From the NCBI GenBank assembly GCA_013823325.1, contig PNLY01000013.1, positions 1-64,000 on the forward strand: a stretch of 64,000 nt of DNA, read 5' to 3'. Both the position numbers and the translations under genes were made by a program. Each line of letters begins with the position of its first letter. Within the stretch, counting starts at the first letter, position 1. Source of the stretch: Methylobacterium sp. Lineage in GTDB: Bacteria; Pseudomonadota; Alphaproteobacteria; Rhizobiales; Beijerinckiaceae. Below are positions 43,440 to 52,271 of this stretch, piece by piece. A model generated the notes under the pieces. That model was not told where the DNA came from and did not search any database. It worked only from the letters and a program-made list of their open reading frames with translations.

Positions 43440-43823
43440 TCAGCGCAGCGGGTCGTTCTCCAGGAGGATCGGCTTGCCATGCGGCGTCGCTTCGGCGGCG
43501 CGTCCCCAGGCGGCGGCTCGGGCGTCGACGCTCGTCTGCGAGGCGAGACCCTTCTCGATCAGGAGGTGCTCGAGCGCCTCGCACCAGCGCTCGTAATAAT
43601 CGGAACCGTCGCGGCAACCGCCATTGGCCAGCGCCTCGCGGATCTCGCCGCCGAGCGCCTGCGCCCATTCGTCGGCGCTGAAGACGCCACGGTTCTGCAG
43701 GGCGACGACCAACGCGAAGGCCTGCGCCTGCCAGGGCTCGGCGAAGACCGGCCCCTCGGCGTCGCGCGGAATCGGCGTGCCGGCGGCGAGCGCCTCCGCG
43801 AGGGCAGCGTCAGGCCGGCTCAA
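43440..43823 (-). CDS. Nitrile hydratase accessory (activator) protein, short NHase-beta-like
   Basis: The 127-residue protein has the signature of the NHase activator family, which resembles the N-terminal half of the beta subunit: FAEPWQAQAFALVVALQNRGVFSADEWAQAL, then DGSDYYERWCEALEHLLIEKG. In cobalt enzymes such proteins deliver metal and promote Cys oxidation in the alpha subunit. No ATG or GTG fits; a TTG at 43823 with GGGAG seven bases upstream is the likely start, lying 14 bases inside the beta-subunit gene. That predicts translational coupling and lower expression than the structural subunits. Confidence 0.82.
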   Translation of the reverse strand: MSRPDAALAEALAAGTPIPRDAEGPVFAEPWQAQAFALVVALQNRGVFSADEWAQALGGEIREALANGGCRDGSDYYERWCEALEHLLIEKGLASQTSVDARAAAWGRAAEATPHGKPILLENDPLR

Positions 43824-44469
43824 GATAGCTCTCCCAGGCCTCGATGCTGACGGTCGAGGTCGGATCGGCGTCGCGACCCCAGAGTTCCGGGCCGCTGAAG
43901 ACGACGGTGTAGAGCCATTGCGCCGTCTCGGGCGCGCCATGCGCGCCAGTGTCGGGAAAGACATGGCAGCCGGTGACGCGCTCGATCACGCCCTGCTTGC
44001 CGCGGGCATAGCGCGGCAGGCGGGTATGATGATGCGGATGCATCACGATGGTGCGGACCTTGTCTCCGACCTTGAAGCGTGCCGGCGCAGCCGCCTCGCG
44101 CTCATAGGGGAAGCCGCGGCGCAGGACAGCGGGAACCTCCTCGCCCTTCAAGACACGCTTGGGCTCCCGGCGCGCGGTCCCGGCGACGCCTGAGGCCAGT
44201 TCCTCCTTGCTCAGGAAGCCGTGCTCGACCAGCACCTTGTCGAGCGCCGCCAGCCAGATCTGGTAATAGCTTGACGACAGGTACTGCGCCGGCGGCAGGC
44301 TCTCGCGCGCATGGCGGATACCGTCGATCGTCCAGGCGCCCATGGCGCCGGCGGCGACGTTGATCGCCAGCACCTTCTTCTCCCAGTCGGCATGGAAGAT
44401 CGGTTCGTCCTTCTCCGGCACGACAGGGCCAAAACCCATCTGGCCGCCGAGGTCGTGGGCGCTGTTCAT
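43810..44469 (-). CDS. nthB: Nitrile hydratase beta subunit
   Basis: The 219-residue protein opens [16 protein letters not shown], the diagnostic NHase beta N-terminus, and continues with [17 protein letters not shown] and [20 protein letters not shown]. The C-terminal half is the SH3-like domain ([29 protein letters not shown], then VFSGPELWG). It forms the active heterodimer with the alpha subunit. Its ATG overlaps the alpha stop (ATGA), with GGAGG upstream, favouring balanced synthesis. Confidence 0.92.
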   Translation of the reverse strand: MNSAHDLGGQMGFGPVVPEKDEPIFHADWEKKVLAINVAAGAMGAWTIDGIRHARESLPPAQYLSSSYYQIWLAALDKVLVEHGFLSKEELASGVAGTARREPKRVLKGEEVPAVLRRGFPYEREAAAPARFKVGDKVRTIVMHPHHHTRLPRYARGKQGVIERVTGCHVFPDTGAHGAPETAQWLYTVVFSGPELWGRDADPTSTVSIEAWESYLEPA

Positions 44470-45098
44470 GGCCGGTCCTCCGGGGAGGGCAGGCCGACGC
44501 CGATCATCGAGTCCCGGCTGACGATCGACGCCAGCTCGTCCTCGCTCCAGCCTTCGGTGCCCGCAGGCCGCATGGGGATGACGATGAAGCGCGTCTCGGC
44601 GGTCGAATCCCAGACGCGGATGCGCTGGCCCTCGGGCAGGGTCACCCCGAAGTCGGCGAGGGTGCCGCGCGGGTCGATCACCGCCTTGGCGCGATAGGGC
44701 GGCGATTTGTACCAGACCGGCGGCAGGCCCAGCACCGGCCATGGATAGCAGGAGCACAGGGTGCAGACGATGAGGTTGTGCTCCTCGGGCGTGTTGAAGC
44801 AGGCGACGATGTGCTCGCCGCCACGCCCGCCATAGCCGAGCTCGGCGACGGCGGCGGTGCCGTCGGCCTTCAGGCGCTGCGCATAGGCCGGGTCGCTCCA
44901 GGCCTTGGCGACGACGCGGGCGCCGTTGCGCGGGCCGATCTTGGTCTCATAGGTGTCGATGATCGCGTCGAGCGCGGCGGGGTCGACATAGCCTTTCTCG
45001 ACCATCAGCGATTCCAGCGCCTTCACCCGCGCTTCGATCGGGGTGAAATGATTGTCGTGCTCGTGGTCATGATGATGGTGGTGGTCGTGGCCGCTCAT
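44466..45098 (-). CDS. nthA: Nitrile hydratase alpha subunit, cobalt type
   Basis: The 210-residue protein has the metal-binding claw CTLCSC at residues 112-117 ([23 protein letters not shown]). Thr at position 113 marks the low-spin Co(III) class, whereas iron enzymes have Ser. It hydrates nitriles to amides in the cytoplasm. The N-terminus carries a striking His/Asp run ([15 protein letters not shown], residues 3-17) that could bind Co(II). The ATG at 45098 follows AAGGAG at ideal spacing. It sits between the amidase upstream and the beta subunit downstream in one operon. Confidence 0.95.
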   Translation of the reverse strand: MSGHDHHHHHDHEHDNHFTPIEARVKALESLMVEKGYVDPAALDAIIDTYETKIGPRNGARVVAKAWSDPAYAQRLKADGTAAVAELGYGGRGGEHIVACFNTPEEHNLIVCTLCSCYPWPVLGLPPVWYKSPPYRAKAVIDPRGTLADFGVTLPEGQRIRVWDSTAETRFIVIPMRPAGTEGWSEDELASIVSRDSMIGVGLPSPEDRP

Positions 45099-45123
45099 GG
45101 CAGTCTCCTTGGCGCCCTCTCGG

Positions 45124-46320
45124 TCATGCCAGCCTGATCCGCGCCGCCCGCTCGAACCGTACCGCAAAGGCGACGAGCGACTTGTCCGAGCCCTTGGGCC
45201 CGATCACAGACAAGCCCAGCGGGGCATCGTCGCGATGGGCGACCGGGATCGAAATCTGCGGGAAGCCGGAGAGCCCGGCAAGGCAGAGCAGGCGCAGGGC
45301 ACGGTTGCGGAAATCCTCGAGCTCCGGCTCGCCAGCGCTGACCAGCGGCGCTACGTCGGGGACGGTTGGCAGCATCAGCACGCCATCCTTGCCGAGCAGC
45401 TTGGCGAGCTTCGCGCGGAAAGTCTTTCGCACGCTGTCGCCGCGCGCGACCTCCGCATCGCTCACCGCCTTGCCGAAGGCGAAGCGCTCGGCGACCCCCG
45501 GCCCGAGCGGCATGGCGTAGCGCTCGATCATCGCGCCGTCGGCTTCCCAGGCTTCGCGGCCCTGGATCCAGCGGAAGGCCCAGTAGAGTGCATCCATGTC
45601 GCTGACGGCGCGCACGGTCTCGGGCTGGCCGAGGATCGGCACGATCCGCTGCACGACATTGCGCAGGACGCGCTCGGCCTCAGGCACGGCCTGGGCGAAG
45701 AGGTCGTCGGCGAGCAGGAGGCGCGGCGTCTCCGGCAGGCTCAGCCGGTCCTTGCCGAGCACGGCATTGGCGGCCCGGGCGAAGACCTCGCCATCCCGGG
45801 CGAAGAAGCCGGCGGTGTCCAGGCTCTCCGCCAGCGGCCAGGCGCGCTTCAGCGGAAGCCGGCCATGCGTCGGGCGGATGCCGAACAGCCCGCCATAGCT
45901 CGCTGGCGCCCGGACCGAGCCGCCGGTGTCGGAGCCCAGCCCGATATCGGCGAGCCGCCCGGCGACCGCCGCCATCGAGCCGGACGAGGAGCCGCCGGTG
46001 ATGCGGTTGGGCGCGGCGGGATTCACGGGCGAGCCGAAATGGGCGTTCTTGCCGTTGAGCGAGAAGGCGAGCTCGTCGGTATGGGTCTTGCCGACGAAGC
46101 GGGCGCCGGCCTCCAGGAACGCCTTCACGATCGGCGCCGTCTTGGTCTTGATCCCCGACAGCGCCAGCATGGTCGGCGAGCCCGCGCCGGTCGGATAGCC
46201 CTTGACGTCAAACAGGTCCTTGACCGCCAGCGTCAACCCGGCGAGCGGGCCTGAGGAGGCATGTTTCACCGCTGCTTCGGGGTAGGGCACGAAGCAGCGG
46301 AACGGATCGTTCTCGATCAT
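45124..46320 (-). CDS. Amidase signature family enzyme
   Basis: The 398-residue protein has the Ser-cisSer-Lys triad: Lys34 in LAVKDLFD, cis-Ser around 111-112 in [12 protein letters not shown], and nucleophile Ser135 in [13 protein letters not shown]. It probably hydrolyses the amide made by the nitrile hydratase to the acid plus ammonia. It is shorter than GatA (about 480) and resembles small amidases. It starts at the ATG ending at 46320, 30 bases after the GGT-like gene, and its stop is 25 bases before the nitrile hydratase alpha start. Confidence 0.9.
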   Translation of the reverse strand: MIENDPFRCFVPYPEAAVKHASSGPLAGLTLAVKDLFDVKGYPTGAGSPTMLALSGIKTKTAPIVKAFLEAGARFVGKTHTDELAFSLNGKNAHFGSPVNPAAPNRITGGSSSGSMAAVAGRLADIGLGSDTGGSVRAPASYGGLFGIRPTHGRLPLKRAWPLAESLDTAGFFARDGEVFARAANAVLGKDRLSLPETPRLLLADDLFAQAVPEAERVLRNVVQRIVPILGQPETVRAVSDMDALYWAFRWIQGREAWEADGAMIERYAMPLGPGVAERFAFGKAVSDAEVARGDSVRKTFRAKLAKLLGKDGVLMLPTVPDVAPLVSAGEPELEDFRNRALRLLCLAGLSGFPQISIPVAHRDDAPLGLSVIGPKGSDKSLVAFAVRFERAARIRLA

Positions 46321-46350
46321 GGTCGTCTCAGATCTCCCCCAATATCCCAA

Positions 46351-47940
46351 TCAGATGCCGCGGGCGTCGCCGTCCGAGCGCGGATCATGCGTTGCCTCGA
46401 CATGACCCTTCTGGTGCTTGACCAGCATGCCGGCATGGCCGAACTGGTCGGAATAGGTCTCGCTGTATTCCTCGACGGGGTGGCCGGCCGCAGTGAGGCG
46501 CGCCAGCAGCATCGGGTCGAAGCGGTTCTCCAGCTTGAGCGAGATCGAGCCGGCGCCCCAGGTCCGGCCGAAGAGCCAGCGCGGCGCATCGACCGCATCG
46601 GCGACGCCCTGGCCGAAGCGATAGCGCGACAGGATCTGCGCCTGGAATTGCGGCTGGCCGTCGCCGCCCATCGCGCCATAGCTCAGGATCCGGCCGTCGT
46701 CGAAGCGGGCGAGCGGCGGGTTCAGCGTATGGAACGGCTTGCGGCCGGGCGTCAGCGGGTTGAGCGCCTTCGCATCCAGTGAGAACGAGACGCCGCGGTT
46801 CTGCCAGTTGACGCCGGTCTTTGGCAGGATGCAGCCGGAGCCGTATTCCCAGTAGAGCGACTGGATATAGGACACCGCGAGGCTGGAGCCGTCGATCGCG
46901 CCCATCCAGATCGTGTCGCCTTCCCCGGGCCGGAACGGCCAGCCCGCGGCGCGCTTGCGGTCGATTCTGGCGGCTTCGCGTTCCAGGGCGGTGTCTGTGA
47001 GCAGGCTCGCCGGGTCGATTGTCATGAAGGCGGGGTCGGTGATGACCTTGTCGCGGATGGCAAGGGCCCGCTTCACCGCCTCGACCAGCCCGTGATGGTG
47101 GTCGAAGCTCTCCGGCCGGGTGACGCCGAGCTTCTCGAAGATGCCGAGGATCATCAGGGCGGTCAGCCCCTGCGTCGGCGGTGGGAAATTGTAGACGATG
47201 AGCCCCGGCAGCTTCAGCGACAGCGCCTGGACGGTCCGGGCGCGGAAGGCTTCGAGGTCGGCCCGGGTGACGGGAGTGCCGAGACGGCCGAGATCCTCGG
47301 CGAGCTCGCGGCCGATGTCGCCGCGATAGAAATCGTCGAGCCCGGCATGGGAAAGCTGCTCCAGCGACGCGCCGAGCGCCGCAGGCTTGCGGCGGTCGCC
47401 CGCCTTGGGGCGTTCGCCGCCCGGCCAGAAGAACTCGCTGAAGCCGGGCGCTGCCTTCACCGCATCGACTTCCTGCGGCCAGGTGCGCAGCTCCGATTCG
47501 GAGATGTCGTAACCCTCGGTGCAATGGCGGATGGCGTCGGCCAGCAGATCCTTCAGCGGCAGCCTGCCGCCGAGGCTGCTCGACAGGCTAAGCGCCGCCT
47601 GCCAGCCGCCGATCGCGCCGGCGACGGTGATCGCCGCATCCGGGCCGCGCGCCGGCAGCGTGTCATGGCCCTTCTCGCGATAGCGCTCGATCGTGGCGAG
47701 GCTGCCGGCCGGACCACAGGCCTCGATCGCATGGACCTTGCCGCCGGGCTCGTGCACCAGCCAGAAGCCGTCGCCGCCGATCGCGTTCATATGGGGATAG
47801 ACGACCGCGATGGTCGCGGCCATGGCGATCATCGCCTCGATCGCGTTGCCGCCCTCGGCGAGGATGGCGCGCCCCGCTTCTGAGGCGAGACGGTGGGGCG
47901 CCGCGACCGCGGCAGAGGCGAAAACCGGAGAATCGGGCAT
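46351..47940 (-). CDS. Gamma-glutamyltransferase family protein (cytosolic form)
   Basis: The 529-residue Ntn-hydrolase has the conserved N-terminal GNAIEAMIAMAATIAVVYPHMNAIGGDGF and a candidate autoprocessing nucleophile Thr343 in GEGDTIWMGAIDG, followed by NPPLARFDDGRILSYGAMGGDGQPQFQAQIL. No signal peptide is visible, unlike classical periplasmic GGT, so it may act in the cytoplasm on gamma-glutamyl amides or a related substrate. It heads the amidase/nitrile hydratase operon. The substrate and its connection with nitriles are unknown. Confidence 0.85.
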   Translation of the reverse strand: MPDSPVFASAAVAAPHRLASEAGRAILAEGGNAIEAMIAMAATIAVVYPHMNAIGGDGFWLVHEPGGKVHAIEACGPAGSLATIERYREKGHDTLPARGPDAAITVAGAIGGWQAALSLSSSLGGRLPLKDLLADAIRHCTEGYDISESELRTWPQEVDAVKAAPGFSEFFWPGGERPKAGDRRKPAALGASLEQLSHAGLDDFYRGDIGRELAEDLGRLGTPVTRADLEAFRARTVQALSLKLPGLIVYNFPPPTQGLTALMILGIFEKLGVTRPESFDHHHGLVEAVKRALAIRDKVITDPAFMTIDPASLLTDTALEREAARIDRKRAAGWPFRPGEGDTIWMGAIDGSSLAVSYIQSLYWEYGSGCILPKTGVNWQNRGVSFSLDAKALNPLTPGRKPFHTLNPPLARFDDGRILSYGAMGGDGQPQFQAQILSRYRFGQGVADAVDAPRWLFGRTWGAGSISLKLENRFDPMLLARLTAAGHPVEEYSETYSDQFGHAGMLVKHQKGHVEATHDPRSDGDARGI

Positions 47941-48051
47941 CAGGTTCTTTTCATTCAGGCAGGCGGGACCATATGCCGGTAGGCGCGATTTTGTTGCATG
48001 CCGCCGCCGGCTAGGCTAGGCGGTCCGTGCATGGGTTCCGAGGGTAAAAGC

Positions 48052-48291
48052 ATGGCGGCTGGCCGCACCAACTGGCGCAACGTGATCATGGTGGTCTCGC
48101 TCGCCATCCTGATCGCGGTCGAGATATTCGGCGTCGCGCTGGCGTCCGGCTGGGCGCTGGCTGGCCTGTTCGAACTCGGACATGGCGTCGCCTATGTGCT
48201 GATGGGGTTGTTCTCGGTGCTCGCCGCCTATGGGCTGGTGAATTTCATGCGCCGGGTCGTGAAGGTCGAGCGCCTGACCCACCGCGGCTGA
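48052..48291 (+). CDS. Small two-span membrane protein, hypothetical
   Basis: From the ATG at 48052 (GAGGG seven bases upstream) the 79-residue protein has two hydrophobic spans (about 9-31 and 38-62), then a basic tail (RRVVKVERLTHRG). No family is recognised. It is the only plus-strand gene in this stretch and is divergent from the GGT-like gene. Two earlier in-frame starts (47998, 48031) have poorer ribosome sites. Confidence 0.62.
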   Translation: MAAGRTNWRNVIMVVSLAILIAVEIFGVALASGWALAGLFELGHGVAYVLMGLFSVLAAYGLVNFMRRVVKVERLTHRG

Positions 48292-48293
48292 GG

Positions 48294-48656
48294 TCAGCCG
48301 CAAGGCTTCATCACGACCGGATCGGCTTCTGCCGGCAGCACTTCGTCGAGCGCCCGGCAGCGGCCCTCCACGCAGATTCGCCAGTCGGCGGTCGCGCCCG
48401 AGCGGCGCATCACCACTTCGCGCAACGGCGTTAGATCCGGCTTCCAGCGCCAGAACCCCCCGACCAGTTTCGCGCCATCGGGCGGGTCCATGCCGGCGCC
48501 AGAGCCCTGGATCCGCGCCTCCGCAATGACGAGGCCTTCACGCGTCTCCTGCCAGACCTCTTCCCACAACGATTTCTGCACCGAATGCCGCCAGGACAGC
48601 GTGATCTCGCTCGCACCGAGCGGGATCAGCAATGCGCCAGCGGCGAGGCAGATCAT
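48294..48656 (-). CDS. DUF1850 domain protein linked to TRAP transporter
   Basis: The 120-residue protein has an N-terminal hydrophobic segment (MICLAAGALLIPLGA) and a DUF1850-like domain with ITLSWRHSVQKSLWEEVWQ, EARIQGSGAGMDPPDGAKLVGGFWRWKP and a Cys pair in RICVEGRCRAL. DUF1850 genes regularly follow fused TAXI-TRAP permeases, as here: its ATG overlaps the permease stop by four bases. It is probably a periplasmic accessory of the transporter, with unknown mechanism. Confidence 0.82.
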   Translation of the reverse strand: MICLAAGALLIPLGASEITLSWRHSVQKSLWEEVWQETREGLVIAEARIQGSGAGMDPPDGAKLVGGFWRWKPDLTPLREVVMRRSGATADWRICVEGRCRALDEVLPAEADPVVMKPCG

Positions 48657-50962
48657 GTCGCCGGACGTGTGTCGGTCCGAGCCCGCCAGAGATGCTGGCC
48701 GAGCATCGCGGCGGCCAGCGCGAAGCCGATCTCGTCGGTGAGCGGGACCGCCGCGACGAGGAAGGCCGCTGCGATCGCCGCCAGCGCCCGTTCCCACAAT
48801 GCGAGCCGGCGCGTGAGGTAGCCGACGAAGGCCGCGCCCCAGAGCACCATGGCGAGCGTCGCCTTGACCACGATATAGGCGACGGCGAGCCAGTAGGGCG
48901 CGCCGGAGAGGCCGGCGACCGGCTGCAGCATGAGGGTCGGATCGTAGACCGCCATATAGGGCACGACGAAGCCGGGCAGCGCGATCTTTACCGCTTGCAC
49001 GCCGATCTTCATGCCGGAGACCTTCGCCATCGGCGCTGCCGCGAAGGCAGCGAGCGCGACCGGCGGGGTCAGGTCCGCCATGATTCCGAAATAGAAGACG
49101 AACATGTGGCTGACGATCAGCGGCACGTCGAGCTGCAGCAGGATCGGCGCGGCGAGCGAGGAGGTGATGATGTAGTTCGGGATGGTCGGGATGCCCATGC
49201 CGAGGATCAGGCTGAACACCATGGTCAGGATCAGCGCCAGGAACATCGAGTTCTTGCCGATGCCGATCAGCCAGGAGCCGAAGATGGTGCCGAGGCCCGT
49301 CAGGGTCATCGTGCCGATGACGATGCCGACCAGCGCGCAGGCGAGGCCAACCGGCAGGGCCTGCCGGGCGCCGTCCGCGAGCGCCCCGACACAGCTCTGC
49401 AGGACCTCGCGGCCGCTGCGGCCGCGCAGCACGTTCCAGAGTACGAGCGCGAGCACGACCATCAGCACGGTCGCCATGCTGATCGTCATCGACGCCGCCG
49501 AGATCAGGGCGAAGCCGACCCAGAAGACGATGCGCAATGCCGGCGTGCCGAGGCCGGCGGAGATCGCCAATGCGAGAATGAGCGCGACCGTGAGGGCAAG
49601 CCCGATCGCCCCGGCGAAGAGCGGGGTGAAGCCGGCGAAGAGCAGGTAGACCAGCACCAGCAGCGGCGCGATCAGGTACCAGTGCTTGCGCAGTTCAGCC
49701 CGGGCGCTGGGCAGCTGTGACTTGGGCAGGCCGTGCAGGCCGAGCTTGCCGGCCTCCAGATGCACTGCCCAGTAACAGGCTGCGAAGTAGAGCAGTGCCG
49801 GGATGATCGCCGCCTCGACGATCTTGGAATAGGGCACGTCGATGGTCTCGGCCATGATGAAGGCGACGGCGCCCATCACCGGCGGCATGATCTGTCCGCC
49901 CATGGACGAGGTCGCTTCGACACCGCCGGCGAAGGCGCCATTGAAGCCGGAGCGTTTCATCAGGGGAATGGTGAACTGGCCGGAGGCGACGACATTGGCG
50001 ACGCCCGAGCCGGAGACCGTACCCATCAGCGCGGAAGAGGCGACGCAGACCTTGCCCGGCCCGCCCTGCTTGCCGCCGAACAGCGCCATCGACAGGTCGT
50101 TGAAGAAGTCGATGACGCCGGCGCGTTCCATGAAGGCGCCGAACAGGATGAACAGGAAGATGAAGGTGGCGGAGACGGCGGTCGGGGTCGAGTAGAGCCC
50201 CTCAGTGCCGAAGGCCATCTGCTCGATCACCTGCTCCAGGCTGTAGCCGCGATGATCGTAGGGGGCGGGCAGGTAGTTGCCGAACAGGCAGTAGGCGAGA
50301 AAGGTGCCGGCGACGAGCGGCAGCGCAATGCCCATGGCGCGCCAGACCAGGAGGAACAGCACGATCAGCGCCGCGATGCCGACGGCCATGTCGGCATGGG
50401 TCAGCTCGCCCGCCCGGTTCACCAGCTCGTTGTAGTTCCACCAGTGATAGAGGCCGAGCGAAAAGCCGATAATGCCGACCGCCCACCAGAAGATCCGCAT
50501 CGGCGGCGAGGTCTCGTCGGCATTGGCGAGCAAACCGCAGGCGGTCAGGCAGAGGAAGCCGACATGGAGGGTGCGCAGCACCTGATTGGGCAGGGTGCCG
50601 GTATAGAGCGAGACCAGCTCGAAGGCGCCGAACAGGGTGAGAAAAGCGAGGACCGCCTCGATGTTCGTCCGCCCGCGCGCAGCACCGAGCAGAATCCAGA
50701 CCAGCCAGATCGTGAAGGCGATGCGGATCAGCAGGATCGGCGTCAGCCAGGAGATCGATGGCACGATGCGAAAGTCGAGCGGGATGCCGAAGGCGGTGAC
50801 GATCTGGAAGGCGGAGAAGGCGACGGCGATCCAGAACAGCAGGCGGCCCTTCCAGCCTTCGCCGAAGGTCGCCGGCAGGCCATGCTCAGGATCGTACGGG
50901 GCGGCGGGTGCGGTGCCGGCAGTGTCCGGCACGGCCAGAGGCCTGCTCGTATCGTTGCTCAT
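48653..50962 (-). CDS. TRAP transporter fused permease (DctQM), TAXI type
   Basis: The 769-residue membrane protein fuses the small DctQ-like (roughly residues 30-250) and large DctM-like parts. Typical motifs include FILFGAFMERAGVIDFFNDL, SSALMGTVSGSGVANVVASGQFTIPLMKRSGF and GGVEATSSMGGQIMPPVMGAVAFIMAE, which define the TRAP 4TM/12TM family. It imports an organic anion, driven by an ion gradient, using the TAXI binding protein encoded just upstream. The 105-base gap to that gene contains a strong hairpin. Confidence 0.92.
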   Translation of the reverse strand: MSNDTSRPLAVPDTAGTAPAAPYDPEHGLPATFGEGWKGRLLFWIAVAFSAFQIVTAFGIPLDFRIVPSISWLTPILLIRIAFTIWLVWILLGAARGRTNIEAVLAFLTLFGAFELVSLYTGTLPNQVLRTLHVGFLCLTACGLLANADETSPPMRIFWWAVGIIGFSLGLYHWWNYNELVNRAGELTHADMAVGIAALIVLFLLVWRAMGIALPLVAGTFLAYCLFGNYLPAPYDHRGYSLEQVIEQMAFGTEGLYSTPTAVSATFIFLFILFGAFMERAGVIDFFNDLSMALFGGKQGGPGKVCVASSALMGTVSGSGVANVVASGQFTIPLMKRSGFNGAFAGGVEATSSMGGQIMPPVMGAVAFIMAETIDVPYSKIVEAAIIPALLYFAACYWAVHLEAGKLGLHGLPKSQLPSARAELRKHWYLIAPLLVLVYLLFAGFTPLFAGAIGLALTVALILALAISAGLGTPALRIVFWVGFALISAASMTISMATVLMVVLALVLWNVLRGRSGREVLQSCVGALADGARQALPVGLACALVGIVIGTMTLTGLGTIFGSWLIGIGKNSMFLALILTMVFSLILGMGIPTIPNYIITSSLAAPILLQLDVPLIVSHMFVFYFGIMADLTPPVALAAFAAAPMAKVSGMKIGVQAVKIALPGFVVPYMAVYDPTLMLQPVAGLSGAPYWLAVAYIVVKATLAMVLWGAAFVGYLTRRLALWERALAAIAAAFLVAAVPLTDEIGFALAAAMLGQHLWRARTDTRPAT

Positions 50963-51020
50963 GCTCGTTCCCCATCCCCGTCGCGCTTGTGCGCGATCAT
51001 TCGCTCATCCGATAACGAAA

Positions 51021-51044
51021 GCGGGGCCGGTCATCCGGCCCCGC
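51021..51044 (-). terminator. Intercistronic hairpin between TAXI binding protein and permease
   Basis: GCGGGGCCGG (51021-51030) and CCGGCCCCGC (51035-51044) form a perfect 10-bp stem with a 4-nt loop, 23 bases past the binding-protein stop. On the minus strand it is followed by TTTCGTT. It probably acts as a partial terminator or 3' stabiliser, giving more binding protein than permease. Confidence 0.65.
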
Positions 51045-51067
51045 TCATGATGGATTGCCGGCGCGGC

Positions 51068-52033
51068 TCAGGAGCCGACTTTCAGGCCCTTCTCCTTGAA
51101 ATAGCGCGCCGCGCCCGGATGCAGCGGCACCGGCATGCCCTCCAGCGCGCTTTCCAGCTTGATCGAGCGCGCGGCGGCATGGGCGGCTGCGAGGTCGGGC
51201 AGGTTCTCGAACACGGCCCTGGTCATCTGGTAGACCGTCTCCTCCTTCATCCCTTCATGGGTGACGAGATAGTTGACGACGGCAGCGGCCGGGACCGCCG
51301 CAGTCTGGCCGGTATAGGTATTGGCCGGGATCGAGACCTTGACGAAGGGCGGGCCGGCCTTGTCGACGACGGCAGCCGGTACCTCGACGACGGTGATTTC
51401 GACCGAGGTGGCGAGGTCGCGCAGCGAGGCGACGCCGAGGCCGGCCGATTGCAGGGTGGCGTCGAGCTGGCGGTTCTTCATCAGCTCGACCGACTCGGCA
51501 AAGGGCAGGTACTCGATCTTGCCGAGATCCTTGTAGGTCATGCCGGCGGCGGCGAGGATGGCGCGGGCGTTGAGTTCGGTTCCCGATTTCGGTGCGCCGA
51601 CCGAGAGGCGCTTGCCCTTGAGATCGGCCAGCGTCTTGATGCCGCTATCCTTCGAGGCGACGATCTGGACATAGTTCGGATAGATCGCGGTGATGCCGCG
51701 CAGCTTCTTCAGCGGGCTCTTGAAGCCGGCCTCCTCGTCGCCCTTCCAGGCGGCGTCGAGGGAATCGCCGAGCGTGAAGGCGATCTCGCCCTTGCCCTGT
51801 TGCAGCAATTGCAGGTTCTCGACCGAGGCCTTGGTCGCCTGAACGGTCGGGCGGACGTTGGCGATCTTCTCGCCATAGATCTTCGAGAGCGCGACGCCGA
51901 GCGGGTAGTAGACGCCCGAGGTGCCGCCGGTCAGCACGTTGATGAAATCCTGCGCACGCGCCGTCATCGGCGTGGCGGCGAGGGCGAGCACGGCAATGCC
52001 GGCCAGGGCCCGGCGATGAAGCGAAACAGACAT
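51068..52033 (-). CDS. TAXI-family TRAP solute-binding protein
   Basis: The 321-residue protein has a signal peptide (ALAGIAVLALAATPMTARAQ) and the TAXI signature near the mature N-terminus (INVLTGGTSGVYYPLGVALSKI), then KRLSVGAPKSGTELNARAIL. TAXI proteins bind glutamate, 2-oxoglutarate and other organic acids in the periplasm and hand them to the fused permease. It is the first gene of the three-gene transporter operon. A GGGAGG ribosome site lies before the ATG. Confidence 0.92.
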   Translation of the reverse strand: MSVSLHRRALAGIAVLALAATPMTARAQDFINVLTGGTSGVYYPLGVALSKIYGEKIANVRPTVQATKASVENLQLLQQGKGEIAFTLGDSLDAAWKGDEEAGFKSPLKKLRGITAIYPNYVQIVASKDSGIKTLADLKGKRLSVGAPKSGTELNARAILAAAGMTYKDLGKIEYLPFAESVELMKNRQLDATLQSAGLGVASLRDLATSVEITVVEVPAAVVDKAGPPFVKVSIPANTYTGQTAAVPAAAVVNYLVTHEGMKEETVYQMTRAVFENLPDLAAAHAAARSIKLESALEGMPVPLHPGAARYFKEKGLKVGS

Positions 52034-52206
52034 GAATCCTCCCGAGAGACGAAAGACCGCATCCCGGCTCTCAAGGCCGGCTGCCGCTGTTGTAGGACGC
52101 TTGCGGGCAAAAAGGGAACCCGCGCCAATGGGCTAAGAAGCCGGCGCGTCGCCTTTCCGCGCGATTTCCGCCCTGCTGCGGCCAGGAAGCTGATGAGATT
52201 GCCCTC

Positions 52207-52227
52207 GCCGGCTAGACAGGCTAGCCG
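52207..52227. promoter_or_regulatory. Perfect inverted repeat upstream of the opgD-like gene
   Basis: CCGGCTAG (52207-52214) and CTAGCCGG (52220-52227) flank a 5-nt spacer, 45 bases before the start at 52272. It could be an operator or a 5'-UTR hairpin. No consensus is recognised. Confidence 0.4.
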
Positions 52228-52271
52228 GAAACACCATCTTCCGATCTTTCCCCGATGGAGCGCCCCGCCCG

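Noticed and set aside
44994-45098. The His-rich run at the start of the nitrile hydratase alpha subunit as a separate metal-chaperone gene or cloning tag.
   Set aside because: It is in frame with the subunit, irregular (His mixed with Asp, Glu, Asn) and follows a natural ribosome site, so it is part of the protein.
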